64,000 nucleotides of DNA from Viridibacterium sp047600765 (GTDB lineage Bacteria; Pseudomonadota; Gammaproteobacteria; Burkholderiales; Rhodocyclaceae): the NCBI GenBank assembly GCA_047600765.1, contig JASGKF010000001.1, forward strand, positions 2,046,001 through 2,110,000. The letters are read 5' to 3'. The notes under the pieces were generated by a model. It saw only the letters and a program-made list of their open reading frames with translations. It was not told where the DNA came from and searched no databases. Both the position numbers and the translations under genes were made by a program. Position 1 is the stretch's first letter; each line of letters opens with the position of its first letter. Positions 44,717 to 54,035 of the stretch are shown piece after piece.

Positions 44717-45792
44717 AGTCGCTGCTCGTCGCGGCACTGGTCCTGCTGCTGGCCGCTTGCTCCAGCACTCCCAGCACGCCCGGCCCGGTCGAGACGCGTC
44801 GTGTGCCCCCGGTGACCAGCCCGACGCCGGCACCGTCCCCCGCACCAGCCACCAGCCCCGCACCGGCGACGCGGCCTGCGCCCCCGCCAGCCAGTCAAGG
44901 CGGTGCGCCGACCACGCCGGGCAAGGGCGGTTACTACCTCGACGATGGCCCTGGCGCCAACCCGCCAGCCGACATGGCCAGCATTCCCGATGCGCAGCCG
45001 CGCAAGGAGCCGCTGCACCCGCGTGCCAACCGGCCATACGTGGCCTTGGGCCAGAGCTTCACGCCCCTGCAGGACGCCAGCGACTACAAGGCGCGCGGCA
45101 TCGCCAGTTGGTACGGCCGGCGCTTCCACGGCAAGCCCACCTCCAGCGGCGAGCCCTACGACATGTACGCCATGACGGCCGCGCACCCGATCCTGCCCAT
45201 CCCGAGCTACGTGCGTGTCACCAATGTGCAGACCGGTAAATCGGTGATCGTGCGCGTCAATGATCGCGGCCCATTCAAGAAGGACCGCCTGATCGATCTT
45301 TCCTACACCGCGGCCTGGAAGCTGGGTTACACCAGCAAGGGCTCGACCGAGGTCGAAGTGGAGGTCGTGCGACCGGATGACACACCACCCGTGGTGGTCG
45401 AAGCCACGGGCACCGCGCCCGTCGTGCTTGCCGAAGTGCGCGTGGCGGAAGCGCCGGCGCCGCAAGCTGCCGTGACAGCGCCTGTCGCAGTGCCGGCATC
45501 ACAGCCTGATCCCGCCCCCGTCGTTGCGTCGCAGGCGCCAGCCAATGCAATGCCACCCGCCGGCATCTACCTGCAGCTGGGCGCGTTCAGCACGCTGGGC
45601 AATGCAGAAGGCTTTCGTGATTACGCGCAGCAGGAGCTCAAGGGCCCGCGCCAGCAGGCCCTGCACATCGTGCCTGACGGCACGCGCTACCGCCTGCAGC
45701 TAGGCCCCTTTGCCGACGTGGGCAGCGCGCGTGCGGCCATCGACGGCATCAACAAGGCGCTCAAGCTCACGCCCTTTGTCGTGCAGCGCTGA
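44713..45792 (+). CDS. rlpA: Septal-ring lytic transglycosylase RlpA family lipoprotein
   Basis: 359 residues. The signal ends in LLLAAC (lipobox, C16). A Pro/Ala/Thr-rich linker (residues 20-75) follows, then the double-psi beta-barrel: IASWYGRRFHGKPTSSGEPYDM with VRVNDRGPFKKDRLIDLS, which holds the His/Asp active residues. A second Ala/Pro linker leads to a C-terminal SPOR domain (YLQLGAFSTLGNAEGF ... YRLQLGPFADVGSA) that binds denuded glycan at the septum. RlpA in Pseudomonas cleaves naked glycan; E. coli RlpA is inactive. It overlaps the mrdB stop, closing the elongation operon together with dacA. Confidence 0.95.
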   Translation: MKSLLVAALVLLLAACSSTPSTPGPVETRRVPPVTSPTPAPSPAPATSPAPATRPAPPPASQGGAPTTPGKGGYYLDDGPGANPPADMASIPDAQPRKEPLHPRANRPYVALGQSFTPLQDASDYKARGIASWYGRRFHGKPTSSGEPYDMYAMTAAHPILPIPSYVRVTNVQTGKSVIVRVNDRGPFKKDRLIDLSYTAAWKLGYTSKGSTEVEVEVVRPDDTPPVVVEATGTAPVVLAEVRVAEAPAPQAAVTAPVAVPASQPDPAPVVASQAPANAMPPAGIYLQLGAFSTLGNAEGFRDYAQQELKGPRQQALHIVPDGTRYRLQLGPFADVGSARAAIDGINKALKLTPFVVQR

Positions 45793-45923
45793 TCGTGCTG
45801 CGCAGGCGCTGTCCTGACGCGCCATGCCGGCGCCGTGCAAGTCGCGCCCTATAATCGCGAACCCCGGCGCCTCCCGCTGGTCTGATGACTTCCCTTACTT
45901 TCCTGCCTTCTGCCGTTGTGAAG

Positions 45924-47084
45924 ATGAAATCCCTGTTGCTCGCCCTGTTCCTGTCGTCCGCACTCCTGCCGGCCTTTGCCCAAACGCAGGGCACGGCGCC
46001 TCTCGCCCCTCTGGCTCCTGTTCCGCCGCATCTCGATGCGCGCGCCTGGCTGCTGCTCGACACCAGCGGCAACCAGATCCTGTCCAGCGAAAAGCCCGAC
46101 ATGCGCGCCGAGCCTGCCTCGCTGACCAAGCTGATGACGGCCTATGTCGTCTTCAACGCGCTCAAGTCCAAGTCCATCACGCTGGACCAGACCGTGCCCG
46201 TGTCGGAGAGCGCCTGGCGCATGGTCAAGTCGGGCTCGGCCATGTTCATCGAGCCGCGCAAACCGGTGACCGTGCGCGAGCTGTTGCAGGGCGTGATCGT
46301 GCAGTCCGGCAACGATGCCTGCATCGCGCTGGCCGAACTGGTGGCGGGCACCGAAGCCAACTTCGTGATGCTCATGAATCGCGAAGCGCAGCGCCTGGGC
46401 CTCGCCAACACCCAGTTCCGCAACGCTACCGGCCTTACCGAGTCGGGCCACTACAGCTCGCCGCGCGACATGGCGACCATCGCAGCCGCCATCATCCGCG
46501 ACCACGCGGACTTCTTCCCGATCTACTCGCAGAAGGAATTCCGCTACAACAAGATCAACCAGCCCAACCGCAACCGCCTGCTGTGGTTGGACCCGACCGT
46601 TGACGGCATGAAGACTGGCCACACCGACGCAGCGGGTTACTGCCTCGTGTCCACCGCACGCCGCGGTCCGCGCCGCCTGATTTCGGTGGTGATGGGCACG
46701 GCGTCCGACAACGCCCGCACGCTGGCCTCGCAGCAGCTGCTCAACTTCGGCTTCCTGTCCTTCGACTCGGTGCGCTTCTATGCCGCCAACCAGCCCGTGC
46801 GCAAGCTGCAGGTCTGGCAGGGTCAGCAGGACGAAGTCGAGGTCGGCGTCGGCCAGGACCTCGTGCTCGCCGTGCCGCGCGACCGCAGCAAGGACGTCAA
46901 GCTGCAGTTCGACGCCGCGCCCCTGATCAAGGCGCCGCTCGCCAAGGGCAGCCAGCTGGGCCGACTCACGCTGAGCCTGGACGGCAAGTCGCTGGGCGAG
47001 TTCCCGGTCATCGCGCTGCAGGACGTGGCGCAAGCCGGCATCGTCGGTCGCTCGGTGGATGCGGTGAAACTCTGGTTCCGCTGA
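45924..47084 (+). CDS. dacA: D-alanyl-D-alanine carboxypeptidase (PBP5/6 family)
   Basis: 386 residues with signal peptide MKSLLLALFLSSALLPAFA. The three active motifs are present: SLTK (in PASLTKLMTAYV), SGN (VQSGNDACIAL) and KTG (DGMKTGHTDAAGYC). A C-terminal PBP5_C beta domain follows and ends with an amphipathic segment for membrane attachment. It trims the terminal D-Ala from pentapeptides. The ATG at 45924 directly starts the signal peptide; an ATG at 45885 is possible. About 130 bases separate it from rlpA, so it may have its own promoter. Confidence 0.95.
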   Translation: MKSLLLALFLSSALLPAFAQTQGTAPLAPLAPVPPHLDARAWLLLDTSGNQILSSEKPDMRAEPASLTKLMTAYVVFNALKSKSITLDQTVPVSESAWRMVKSGSAMFIEPRKPVTVRELLQGVIVQSGNDACIALAELVAGTEANFVMLMNREAQRLGLANTQFRNATGLTESGHYSSPRDMATIAAAIIRDHADFFPIYSQKEFRYNKINQPNRNRLLWLDPTVDGMKTGHTDAAGYCLVSTARRGPRRLISVVMGTASDNARTLASQQLLNFGFLSFDSVRFYAANQPVRKLQVWQGQQDEVEVGVGQDLVLAVPRDRSKDVKLQFDAAPLIKAPLAKGSQLGRLTLSLDGKSLGEFPVIALQDVAQAGIVGRSVDAVKLWFR

Positions 47085-47100
47085 GGCAACAACACACATG

Positions 47101-47129
47101 AAAAAGCCCGCTCATGAGCGGGCTTTTTT
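47101..47129. terminator. Bidirectional intrinsic terminator between dacA and ansB
   Basis: A perfect 18-bp palindrome, GCCCGCTCATGAGCGGGC (47106-47123), is flanked by AAAAA on the left and TTTTTT on the right; it serves both convergent genes. Confidence 0.92.
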
Positions 47130-47146
47130 GTCGCCGGAGCAGCAGC

Positions 47147-48220
47147 TCAGTACTCCCAGAAGATGCGTTGCAGTTCCTTGGTGTCGCTGGTTTTCGTCAA
47201 GGCCAGCATGGCGAGGATGCGCGCCTTCTGCGGTTTGTGGTCATGCGCCACGACCCAGTCGTACTTGTCGTCGGGTTGCTCGGAGTTGCGCAATACGAAG
47301 CCCTCCGGCACGCGCGCCGAACGGATGATCTGCACACCCTTGGCACGCAAGCCCTGCAGCACTGGCACGATGCGGTCGGCCACCGAACCATTGCCGGTAC
47401 CGGCGTGGATGATCGCCTTGTCCTTGCCGAAGGCTTCATACGCGGTAGCCGGCACGCTGCCGTAGGCATAGACGATGTCCACATCGGGCAGGCTGTCGAT
47501 CTTGTCGATATCGAACTCGGAGTTCAGGGTGTGGCGCTTCACCGGCGCGCGGAACCAGTAAGCCTTGCCCTCCACGTTCATGCCCAGCGGCCCCCACTGG
47601 CTGTTGAAGGCATTGGTCACGATGTTGATGGTCTTCGACACATCGCGCGCGCTGAAGATCTGGTCGTTCATGGTCACCAGCACGCCCTTGCCCTTTGCTG
47701 TGGGATTGGCGGCCACGCTCACCGCGTTGTACAGGTTGAGCATGCCGTCGGCCGACATGGCCGTGCCCGGCCGCATCGAGCCGACCACCACCAGCGGCTT
47801 GTCGGTACGCACGGTCAGGCTCAGGAAGAAGGCCGTCTCTTCGAGCGTGTCGGTACCGTGTGTGACGACGATGCCATCCACGTCGGCCTGCTTCGCCAGC
47901 GCCGACACGCGCTTGGCGAGGGTCAGCAGATGGGCGTTGGTGAAACTCTCGGAGGCGATCTGGAAGACCTGCTCGCCGCGCACGCTGGCCACGTCTTTCA
48001 GCTCTGGCACACCGGCAATGAGCTTGTCGACCGGCACCTTGGCCGCCTGATAGGTCGCGCTGTTGGCCGCCGTGGCGCCAGCCCCCGCAATGGTGCCGCC
48101 GGTGGCCAGAATCACCACATTGGGCTTGCCCTGGGCAAAGGCGCCCAGACTGGCCAGGCCGACGCAAAGCGCTGCCAGCGCGCGATTCAAGCGGTGAAGC
48201 AGGGAAGATGAACGATGCAT
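47147..48220 (-). CDS. ansB: Type II (periplasmic) L-asparaginase
   Basis: 357 residues with a cleavable signal (ALAALCVGLASLGAFAQ). Both active-site Thr motifs are present: ILATGGTIAGAG and VVTHGTDTLEETAFFL, with Lys in the SxxKP block (TVRTDKPLVVVGSMRPGTAMSADG). It hydrolyses asparagine to aspartate and ammonia in the periplasm. It may also accept glutamine. It is monocistronic with terminators on both sides. Confidence 0.95.
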   Translation of the reverse strand: MHRSSSLLHRLNRALAALCVGLASLGAFAQGKPNVVILATGGTIAGAGATAANSATYQAAKVPVDKLIAGVPELKDVASVRGEQVFQIASESFTNAHLLTLAKRVSALAKQADVDGIVVTHGTDTLEETAFFLSLTVRTDKPLVVVGSMRPGTAMSADGMLNLYNAVSVAANPTAKGKGVLVTMNDQIFSARDVSKTINIVTNAFNSQWGPLGMNVEGKAYWFRAPVKRHTLNSEFDIDKIDSLPDVDIVYAYGSVPATAYEAFGKDKAIIHAGTGNGSVADRIVPVLQGLRAKGVQIIRSARVPEGFVLRNSEQPDDKYDWVVAHDHKPQKARILAMLALTKTSDTKELQRIFWEY

Positions 48221-48319
48221 GATGGCCTCCGGGGCTGCGATGGAAGCCTATTCCTAGCAATCCGGATACCAGAACAACGATTGCTACGTGAAAGTACGCA
48301 GCAGAAGCACAGGGGCATG

Positions 48320-48347
48320 AAAAAGCCCGCCATCTGGCGGGCTTTTT
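48320..48347. terminator. Intrinsic terminator after the pectinolytic lipoprotein gene
   Basis: A 7-bp GC stem (GCCCGCC and GGCGGGC, 48325-48331 and 48336-48342) with a 4-base loop is flanked by A5 and T5. It lies just after the stop codon of the minus-strand pectate lyase/pectinesterase gene. Confidence 0.85.
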
Positions 48348-48364
48348 CTGACTACGACACTACT

Positions 48365-51300
48365 TCAGGGCTGCGTCAGTGTCACGTTGTCGAAACGACT
48401 TGTCGAAGTCACCGTCGCACTGCCCGAAACCCCGGCCAGCCCGACATAGACCGTGCTACCGAATGGCGTGTAGCCGGACGCCGTGTAGTCCTGCGACTTG
48501 GTGCCACTCCAGGTGACGCCATCAACCGAGTAAGCCAGCGTGATCACCTGACCGACGCGCGACAGGCGGATCCACACCGGCTGCGTCGTCAGCGCAATCG
48601 TGTAGCCCATCGACGAGGACGAGATGTTCTCGTTGTCGTTCTTGCGCTGCTCCCACTGGATGCGCGGGATGCCCCGCATGAGCGCCCCGAAGTAACGCGA
48701 GCCCGTATCCAGGCTGTTGCGCAGCATCAGGCCGGCGCGCACGTTGCTCGTTGACAGGCCAGTCGGGATTTCCTGCGACAGCATGCGCGCAACAATCGTG
48801 AAGTCACCCGTTACCGTCGTGTAGGCATACTCCATGCTGTTGACATAGACCGTGGTGGTGGCTGAACTGCTCGACGACGCTGCGCTGCTGCTCGCGACGC
48901 TGAGGCTGCCTGCGCCCACGAGTGTGTAGACCTGCGTTGCCACCGTAGCGCTGCTGGTACTGCTGCTGCTCGATGTGAAGGTCGTGGTCGCCGTGTTCGG
49001 CAGGCCACCCGTCGTGAAGGCATTGGTCAGCGGTGTGGCGCCGCTGATGACCACGTCGGTGGTGCCCGGGATCGGCGTGGCACTCGAGCTGGACGACGAG
49101 CTGCTCGACGAGGACGAGCTACTGCTCGAAGACGACGAGGATGCGCTGCTCGTGGCGCTCGACGAGGAGCCGCTGGACTTCGATGCTTCGTCCCAGTTGC
49201 GGTACTCGGTCAGGTAAGGCTGGCTGCCGTTGCTGTACACCGTCGGCGTGCCGCTGATGACCTTGGCACTCCACGGCCCCGTCGACAGGGCGATGTGCTT
49301 GCCGAGCACCGAGTTGCGCACAAAGCTCTTGCCTGGTGCGTCGGTGGTGCTGTCGTCCCACTGGCGCGCAAGGTAGATGCTGTCGGCGGTGGTGGCGCTG
49401 TCGGCGAGGAACACGCTGTTGTTGAACAGCAGGCCCACCGTCTGCGTCGCAGCCGTCGTCGAGGGCGAGGTGATCGAGGTGCCGCTGGGCTTGCGCGTAC
49501 CGATGGTGCGGATCGTGCTGCCCTCGAACACGCCGATGCCGGCGCCGAAGATAAAGTCCACGTCGCCGCTGATGTCGCTGCCCGTCACGAACACGCGCTT
49601 GCCGCTGTTGGCGAGGTAGAAGGTGTCCTGGTTGCCGAGCAGGCGCACGCCGTCGAGCACAATCTTGTCGGCCTTGTCGATCATCACGGCGACAGCCTGA
49701 TCATTGGCGCCGGTTTCCGCCCAGGCATTCTCGACCGTGATGTTCACGAGCTGGAAGCCGTTGTTGCGCACGCGCATCGTTGCCGAGCATTCCTTGCCGA
49801 CGGCGCTCGCTTTGCCAGCGGCCGTGCACAGCACGTACAACGCCTTGGCATCCGTGTTGCCGTTGTAGACCGAGGTGTCGGCCGTGGCGCCGACAAAGGC
49901 CGTGTAGGCGGTTGACGGGCTGCCTTGCGACAGCGCGTTGTAGATGCGCACCTTGCTGGCATCGCTCTCGGTGCTGTAGAGCGTGACAGCCGTGGTGGCC
50001 GAGCTGGAAACGATCAGTTGCTCGTTATAGTCACCGGCCTTCACCTGGATGTAGACACGCGTCACCGCCTGGTTCGAGGCATCGTTGAGTGCAGCCTGGA
50101 TGCTGGTGTGGGTGCCGCTGCCATCCTTGGCCACGACGTAGGTCGCGGTGAAGCCGAGCGGGTACAGGCGACCCGCGTTGGGCTGGCCGGCGTTGACCGT
50201 CTGCGGGGCCCAGGCATCCGTGCCGGCGAGTGCCTTGGCGATGGTGTAGTTGGCCGCGCTGCTGTCGCCGAGCATGGGACGCGTGCTGCTGGCGGCTGCT
50301 ACAAACAGCTTGCCGGCACCGGAGTTGGCGAGGTTGTGCGCGCGTACTTCGGCGGCCGTGCTGCCCAGGGTGTAGGCATAGGAAGGCGTCCAGCCCAGCA
50401 CGTTGGTGTAGGGCGCCACGGTGAAGCCACTGCTGGTGCCGGCGGCCTGGGCGCTGCTGTAGCGCGCGTCGAGGGCAGCCTTGGCGGCGGCTTCGAGATC
50501 GGCCGACGCGGCGACGCCGTTGTACCAGGAGCCGACGTCCTTGAACTGGTAGCCGTTGAGGTTGGAGATCACGCGCGACACGCTGGCCTTGGAGCCGGCG
50601 AGGTCGAAGACGTTGCCTTCGGACAGGATGCGCGCTTCGGCGCCCATGCCGATGTAGTAGCTCATCGGGTAGTCAGCCGCATCGGTGTTGCCGTCGAAAT
50701 GGTTGTTGTAGACGTGGATCTGACCGAAGCGGGCACGCGGTGCACGCTGCGTGATGCTCTGCCAGATGTTGTTGCTGAAGGTCAGGCGGTTGTAGGCCGC
50801 TTCCTTGGCCTTGTTGCCATCGCCCGAGCCGCCGACCATGTTGGTCTTGTCGTGGTTCTTGAAGATCGAGTACGACACGGTCACGTAGTCCGAGCTGTCC
50901 TCGATGTCGAGCAAACCGTCGTGACGCTGCACTTCCTTGGTTACGCCGTTGATGGTGCGGATTTCGGCGCTGTCGAAGTGGCTGCCGTCGCTGAAGGTGC
51001 AGTGGTCGATCCAGATCTGCTTGCCGGTGACCATGGAGATCGCCTTGTACTTGGCGTTCCATTCTTCCTTGCCGGCTGTGTTGGTGTAGGCCGGGGCCAG
51101 ATCCAGCGGAGCCTGGAATTCGAGGTTGCGGATGACGATGTTGCTGGTCGCGTTGATCGAGAAGTAGCCGTCGATGAGCTTGGCGTCCGCGCCGACACCC
51201 ATGATGGTGGTGTTCGACGGGATGATGAACTGGATCTGTGCCTTCTGCAGGTTCTGCAGCGTCGTGCGTGCTGACGACAGCTTGCTGATCGCCGTCGCTT

Positions 51301-51838
51301 CGTCGGTGGTCGGCGTGTAGGACGGATCAACACTCTTCACGTAGAGGTTGAAGTCGTAATTGGCGGCCGTGGCGTTGAGGCTCTTGTAGTAAGCCTCGGT
51401 GGCAAACGTGCCATTGCCCAGGTCGGTACCCCAGATCGTGCCGACGATATAGATGATCTTCGGCTCGATCTTCGCGGCCGAGGCGTTGCTGGCGTAGGTC
51501 GCGCTGTTGCGGTTCTCCAGCGCGGCATTGAGCTCGGCGCGGTTGTGCACGACGTAGATGTTGCTGGTTGGAGCCGTCGTACCGCCCGTGGTGCCGGCGC
51601 CTTGCGAGGCCCAGCCGGTCACTTCGGTCGTGGCTGTCAGCGTGGCCGCAGTGCTGGCCGAGCTGCCGGCCGCGGACGACGTGCTGCTGGTTGCACCGCC
51701 TCCGCCGCCCCCACCACCGCCCCCTCCGCCACCACCACAGGCGGCCAGTACGGCCATCAGGGTGGCCGCACAGAACGTGCGGAATGCATTGAACGGGGTC
51801 GCCGGTTGGCCTCCGGCAAGGCGGACAGGGTGCTGCAT
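48365..51838 (-). CDS. Bifunctional pectate lyase / pectin methylesterase lipoprotein
   Basis: 1157 residues. The signal peptide ends in AVLAAC (lipobox), directly followed by 14 Gly. Residues 90-480 form a PL1 pectate lyase with the calcium region IDHCTFSDGSHFD, HDGLLDIEDSSDYV and the catalytic Arg block RAPRARFG (near 366). Residues 560-880 are a CE8 pectin methylesterase: SIQAALND, GDYNEQL, DQAVAV, GNQDTFY, GDVDFIFG and LARQW, covering the catalytic Asp pair and Gln. A poly-Ser linker (883-919) leads to a C-terminal domain (about 1000-1157) resembling DUF1349/concanavalin-like lectin folds. The esterase would remove methyl groups and the lyase cut the exposed chain. ATG 51838 is fixed by GGAGGAG upstream. 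Confidence 0.93.
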   Translation of the reverse strand: MQHPVRLAGGQPATPFNAFRTFCAATLMAVLAACGGGGGGGGGGGGGGATSSTSSAAGSSASTAATLTATTEVTGWASQGAGTTGGTTAPTSNIYVVHNRAELNAALENRNSATYASNASAAKIEPKIIYIVGTIWGTDLGNGTFATEAYYKSLNATAANYDFNLYVKSVDPSYTPTTDEATAISKLSSARTTLQNLQKAQIQFIIPSNTTIMGVGADAKLIDGYFSINATSNIVIRNLEFQAPLDLAPAYTNTAGKEEWNAKYKAISMVTGKQIWIDHCTFSDGSHFDSAEIRTINGVTKEVQRHDGLLDIEDSSDYVTVSYSIFKNHDKTNMVGGSGDGNKAKEAAYNRLTFSNNIWQSITQRAPRARFGQIHVYNNHFDGNTDAADYPMSYYIGMGAEARILSEGNVFDLAGSKASVSRVISNLNGYQFKDVGSWYNGVAASADLEAAAKAALDARYSSAQAAGTSSGFTVAPYTNVLGWTPSYAYTLGSTAAEVRAHNLANSGAGKLFVAAASSTRPMLGDSSAANYTIAKALAGTDAWAPQTVNAGQPNAGRLYPLGFTATYVVAKDGSGTHTSIQAALNDASNQAVTRVYIQVKAGDYNEQLIVSSSATTAVTLYSTESDASKVRIYNALSQGSPSTAYTAFVGATADTSVYNGNTDAKALYVLCTAAGKASAVGKECSATMRVRNNGFQLVNITVENAWAETGANDQAVAVMIDKADKIVLDGVRLLGNQDTFYLANSGKRVFVTGSDISGDVDFIFGAGIGVFEGSTIRTIGTRKPSGTSITSPSTTAATQTVGLLFNNSVFLADSATTADSIYLARQWDDSTTDAPGKSFVRNSVLGKHIALSTGPWSAKVISGTPTVYSNGSQPYLTEYRNWDEASKSSGSSSSATSSASSSSSSSSSSSSSSSSSSSSATPIPGTTDVVISGATPLTNAFTTGGLPNTATTTFTSSSSSTSSATVATQVYTLVGAGSLSVASSSAASSSSSATTTVYVNSMEYAYTTVTGDFTIVARMLSQEIPTGLSTSNVRAGLMLRNSLDTGSRYFGALMRGIPRIQWEQRKNDNENISSSSMGYTIALTTQPVWIRLSRVGQVITLAYSVDGVTWSGTKSQDYTASGYTPFGSTVYVGLAGVSGSATVTSTSRFDNVTLTQP
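49080..49190 (-). repeat. Poly-Ser linker of the bifunctional pectinase
   Basis: About 37 codons almost all Ser (with a few Ala and Gly) join the CE8 domain to the C-terminal domain. Ser codons are mixed AGC, TCG, TCC, so it is not a simple microsatellite. Confidence 0.85.
51695..51736 (-). repeat. Poly-Gly tract right after the lipobox cysteine
   Basis: 14 consecutive Gly codons that use all four synonymous codons follow the TGT for the lipid-modified Cys. The second pectate lyase has the same arrangement with a shorter run. Confidence 0.9.
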
Positions 51839-52087
51839 CTTCGACTCCTCCACAAACCGTGTCCTCGCGGACCGGCTGTTGATTGAAGTGATGCTGTGGG
51901 CATCACATTTGGTGCGAAGATTGTACTGACGTGAGAGACCGGGAACATTTTGCTGCGCTGCGATTTTTTGCCTGACTGGAAAAAACGTCGGGCGGCCTCA
52001 CTTGTGACCCATATACAAGTCGGGAGACAATCCGGCCTTGCCCGCGAAGTCCCCCGGCTGCGTCCTTTCCGTCGCCAGCCGCATGCC

Positions 52088-52372
52088 ATGCCACAGAACA
52101 CCCCTCCGTCCCGTCCTGACACCCTGCTCGAGTTCCCCTGCGACTTCCCCCTGAAGATCATGGGCGAACGCGTTGACGGCTTTGCCCAGACCGTGCTCGA
52201 AGTCGTACAGCGCCATGCGCCGGACTTCGACGGCAACAGCATGGAGATGCGTCCGTCCTCGACCGGCAAGTACCTGTCGCTGACCTGCACCATCCGCGCC
52301 ACCTCCAAGCCGCAGCTGGATGCGCTCTACATCGAGCTGTCCGGTCACCCGATGGTGAAAGTCGTCCTCTGA
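52088..52372 (+). CDS. ybeD: DUF493 family protein (YbeD)
   Basis: 94 residues. LLEFPCDFPLKIMGERVDGFAQTVLEVVQRHAPDF and the end ALYIELSGHPMVKVVL match the DUF493/YbeD family, a small ACT-like alpha/beta protein almost always next to lipB. It has been proposed as a regulator of lipoate synthesis, but the role is unproven. The ATG at 52088 gives the normal length; longer upstream reading is not supported. lipB starts one base after the stop. Confidence 0.93.
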   Translation: MPQNTPPSRPDTLLEFPCDFPLKIMGERVDGFAQTVLEVVQRHAPDFDGNSMEMRPSSTGKYLSLTCTIRATSKPQLDALYIELSGHPMVKVVL

Positions 52373-52373
52373 C

Positions 52374-53012
52374 ATGCCCTCGCTGGAGATTCATGCGCTG
52401 GGCACGGTGCCCTACGCACCGACGTTCGAAGCGATGAAACAGCTGACCGCCACACGCGGCCCGGAAACCCCGGACCAGTTGTGGTTGTTGCAGCACCCCC
52501 CCGTCTATACACTCGGCCTCGCTGGCAAGCCGGAACATCTGCTCGAAGCCAGCGACGTGCCGCTGGTCAAGATCGATCGCGGCGGCCAGATCACCTACCA
52601 CGGCCCCGGCCAGGCGGTGATCTACCTGCTGATCGACCTCGCGCGGCGCAAGCTGATGGTGCGTCAGATGGTCAATCTGATGGAACAGGCCGTCATCGAC
52701 ATGCTGGCCGCGCTGGGCATCGCGGCCGAGCGGCGCGAAGGCGCGCCGGGCGTGTATGTCGGTGAGGCCAAGATTGCCGCGCTGGGCATCAAGATCAGCC
52801 GTGGCTGCAGTTATCACGGCCTGGCATTGAACGTGGACATGGACCTTGCCCCGTTCAGCCGCATCAACCCCTGCGGCTACGAAGGCCTGGCCTGCACGCA
52901 GCTGGCCGACTTCGGCGTGACGCTGAGCGTTGATGAAGCGCATGCACTGCTGGCCGCACAACTGGATAAATTGCTGGAAGAGCGGTTCCCCCTGACAATC
53001 GAAGCAGTCTGA
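52374..53012 (+). CDS. lipB: Octanoyl-ACP:protein N-octanoyltransferase
   Basis: 212 residues. The active motif RGGQITYHGPGQ, the catalytic Cys in INPCGYEGL and the Lys in KIAALGIKI are all present. It transfers octanoate from ACP to the lipoyl domains of 2-oxoacid dehydrogenases and GcvH. It is cotranscribed with ybeD and lipA. Confidence 0.97.
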   Translation: MPSLEIHALGTVPYAPTFEAMKQLTATRGPETPDQLWLLQHPPVYTLGLAGKPEHLLEASDVPLVKIDRGGQITYHGPGQAVIYLLIDLARRKLMVRQMVNLMEQAVIDMLAALGIAAERREGAPGVYVGEAKIAALGIKISRGCSYHGLALNVDMDLAPFSRINPCGYEGLACTQLADFGVTLSVDEAHALLAAQLDKLLEERFPLTIEAV

Positions 53013-53065
53013 AACTGCCGCAGGTTTTGACAAGTCCCTGGCTGTGCCGGGGCAGGAAAGTGAAC

Positions 53066-54010
53066 ATGGAACAGAACGTGAAGAAGCAGCGTGGCGAACT
53101 CAAGACGGCGCGCATCCCGATCAAGATCGTGCCGGCCGAAAAGCTGCGCAAGCCGGACTGGATCCGCATCAAGATCGGCAATGCCGAAGAGACCGCGCGC
53201 TTCAACGAGATCAAGGACACGCTGCGCGAGCACAAGCTGCACACGGTCTGCGAAGAAGCCTCCTGCCCCAACATCCACGAATGCTTCGGCAAGGGCACGG
53301 CCACCTTCATGATCATGGGCGACATCTGCACGCGTCGTTGCCCGTTCTGTGATGTCGGCCACGGCAAGCCTGATCCGCTCAACGTGAACGAGCCGGCCGA
53401 TCTGGCCAAGACCATCGCCGCAATGCGCCTCAAGTACGTCGTGATCACCTCGGTTGACCGCGACGACCTGCGTGACGGCGGCGCCCAGCACTTCGTCGAT
53501 TGCATCCAGGAGACGCGCAAGGCCTCGCCCAGCACCACCATCGAAGTGCTGGTGCCGGACTTCCGTGGCCGCATGGACATCGCGCTGAAGATCTTCAGTG
53601 AAGCCACACCCGACGTCATGAACCACAACATGGAAACCGTGCCGCGCCTCTACAAGGCCGCGCGCCCCGGCTCCGACTACGCGCACTCGATGATGCTGCT
53701 GAAGAACTTCAAGGCCAACCATCCTGAAGTGCTGACCAAGAGCGGCCTCATGGTCGGCCTCGGCGAGACCGACGAAGAAATCCTCGAAGTGATGCGCGAC
53801 ATGCGTGCCCACGACGTGGACATGCTCACCATCGGCCAGTACCTGCAACCCTCGCAAGGCCACCTGCCGGTGTTGCGCTACGTGCATCCCGACACCTTCA
53901 AGATGTTCGAGACCGAAGCGCTGAAGATGGGCTTCAAGAACGCTGCTTGCGGCCCCATGGTGCGTTCGAGCTACTGGGCCGATCAGCAGGCGCACGGCGC
54001 TGGCGTCTGA
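53066..54010 (+). CDS. lipA: Lipoyl synthase
   Basis: 314 residues. It has two iron-sulfur clusters: the auxiliary set in CEEASCPNIHEC and the radical-SAM CxxxCxxC in CTRRCPFCDV, with the C-terminal RSSY serine. It inserts two sulfurs into octanoyl chains to make lipoate. ATG 53066 is preferred because AGGAAAG precedes it by 7 bases; an in-frame ATG at 53027 lacks this. Confidence 0.97.
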   Translation: MEQNVKKQRGELKTARIPIKIVPAEKLRKPDWIRIKIGNAEETARFNEIKDTLREHKLHTVCEEASCPNIHECFGKGTATFMIMGDICTRRCPFCDVGHGKPDPLNVNEPADLAKTIAAMRLKYVVITSVDRDDLRDGGAQHFVDCIQETRKASPSTTIEVLVPDFRGRMDIALKIFSEATPDVMNHNMETVPRLYKAARPGSDYAHSMMLLKNFKANHPEVLTKSGLMVGLGETDEEILEVMRDMRAHDVDMLTIGQYLQPSQGHLPVLRYVHPDTFKMFETEALKMGFKNAACGPMVRSSYWADQQAHGAGV

Positions 54011-54035
54011 CGCAGCGCGCGGACAGTCCTGCAGA

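Noticed and set aside
40699..45037. Three long minus-strand open frames across the mreC-mrdA-mrdB-rlpA region
   Set aside because: They lie opposite well-defined cell-wall genes; composition is His/Arg/Asp/Glu-rich without motifs.
48891..48920. Ser-rich tracts taken as microsatellites able to phase-vary
   Set aside because: Synonymous codon variety makes slippage in frame-changing steps unlikely; the only near-identical direct repeat is around 56906-56950 and is a multiple of three.
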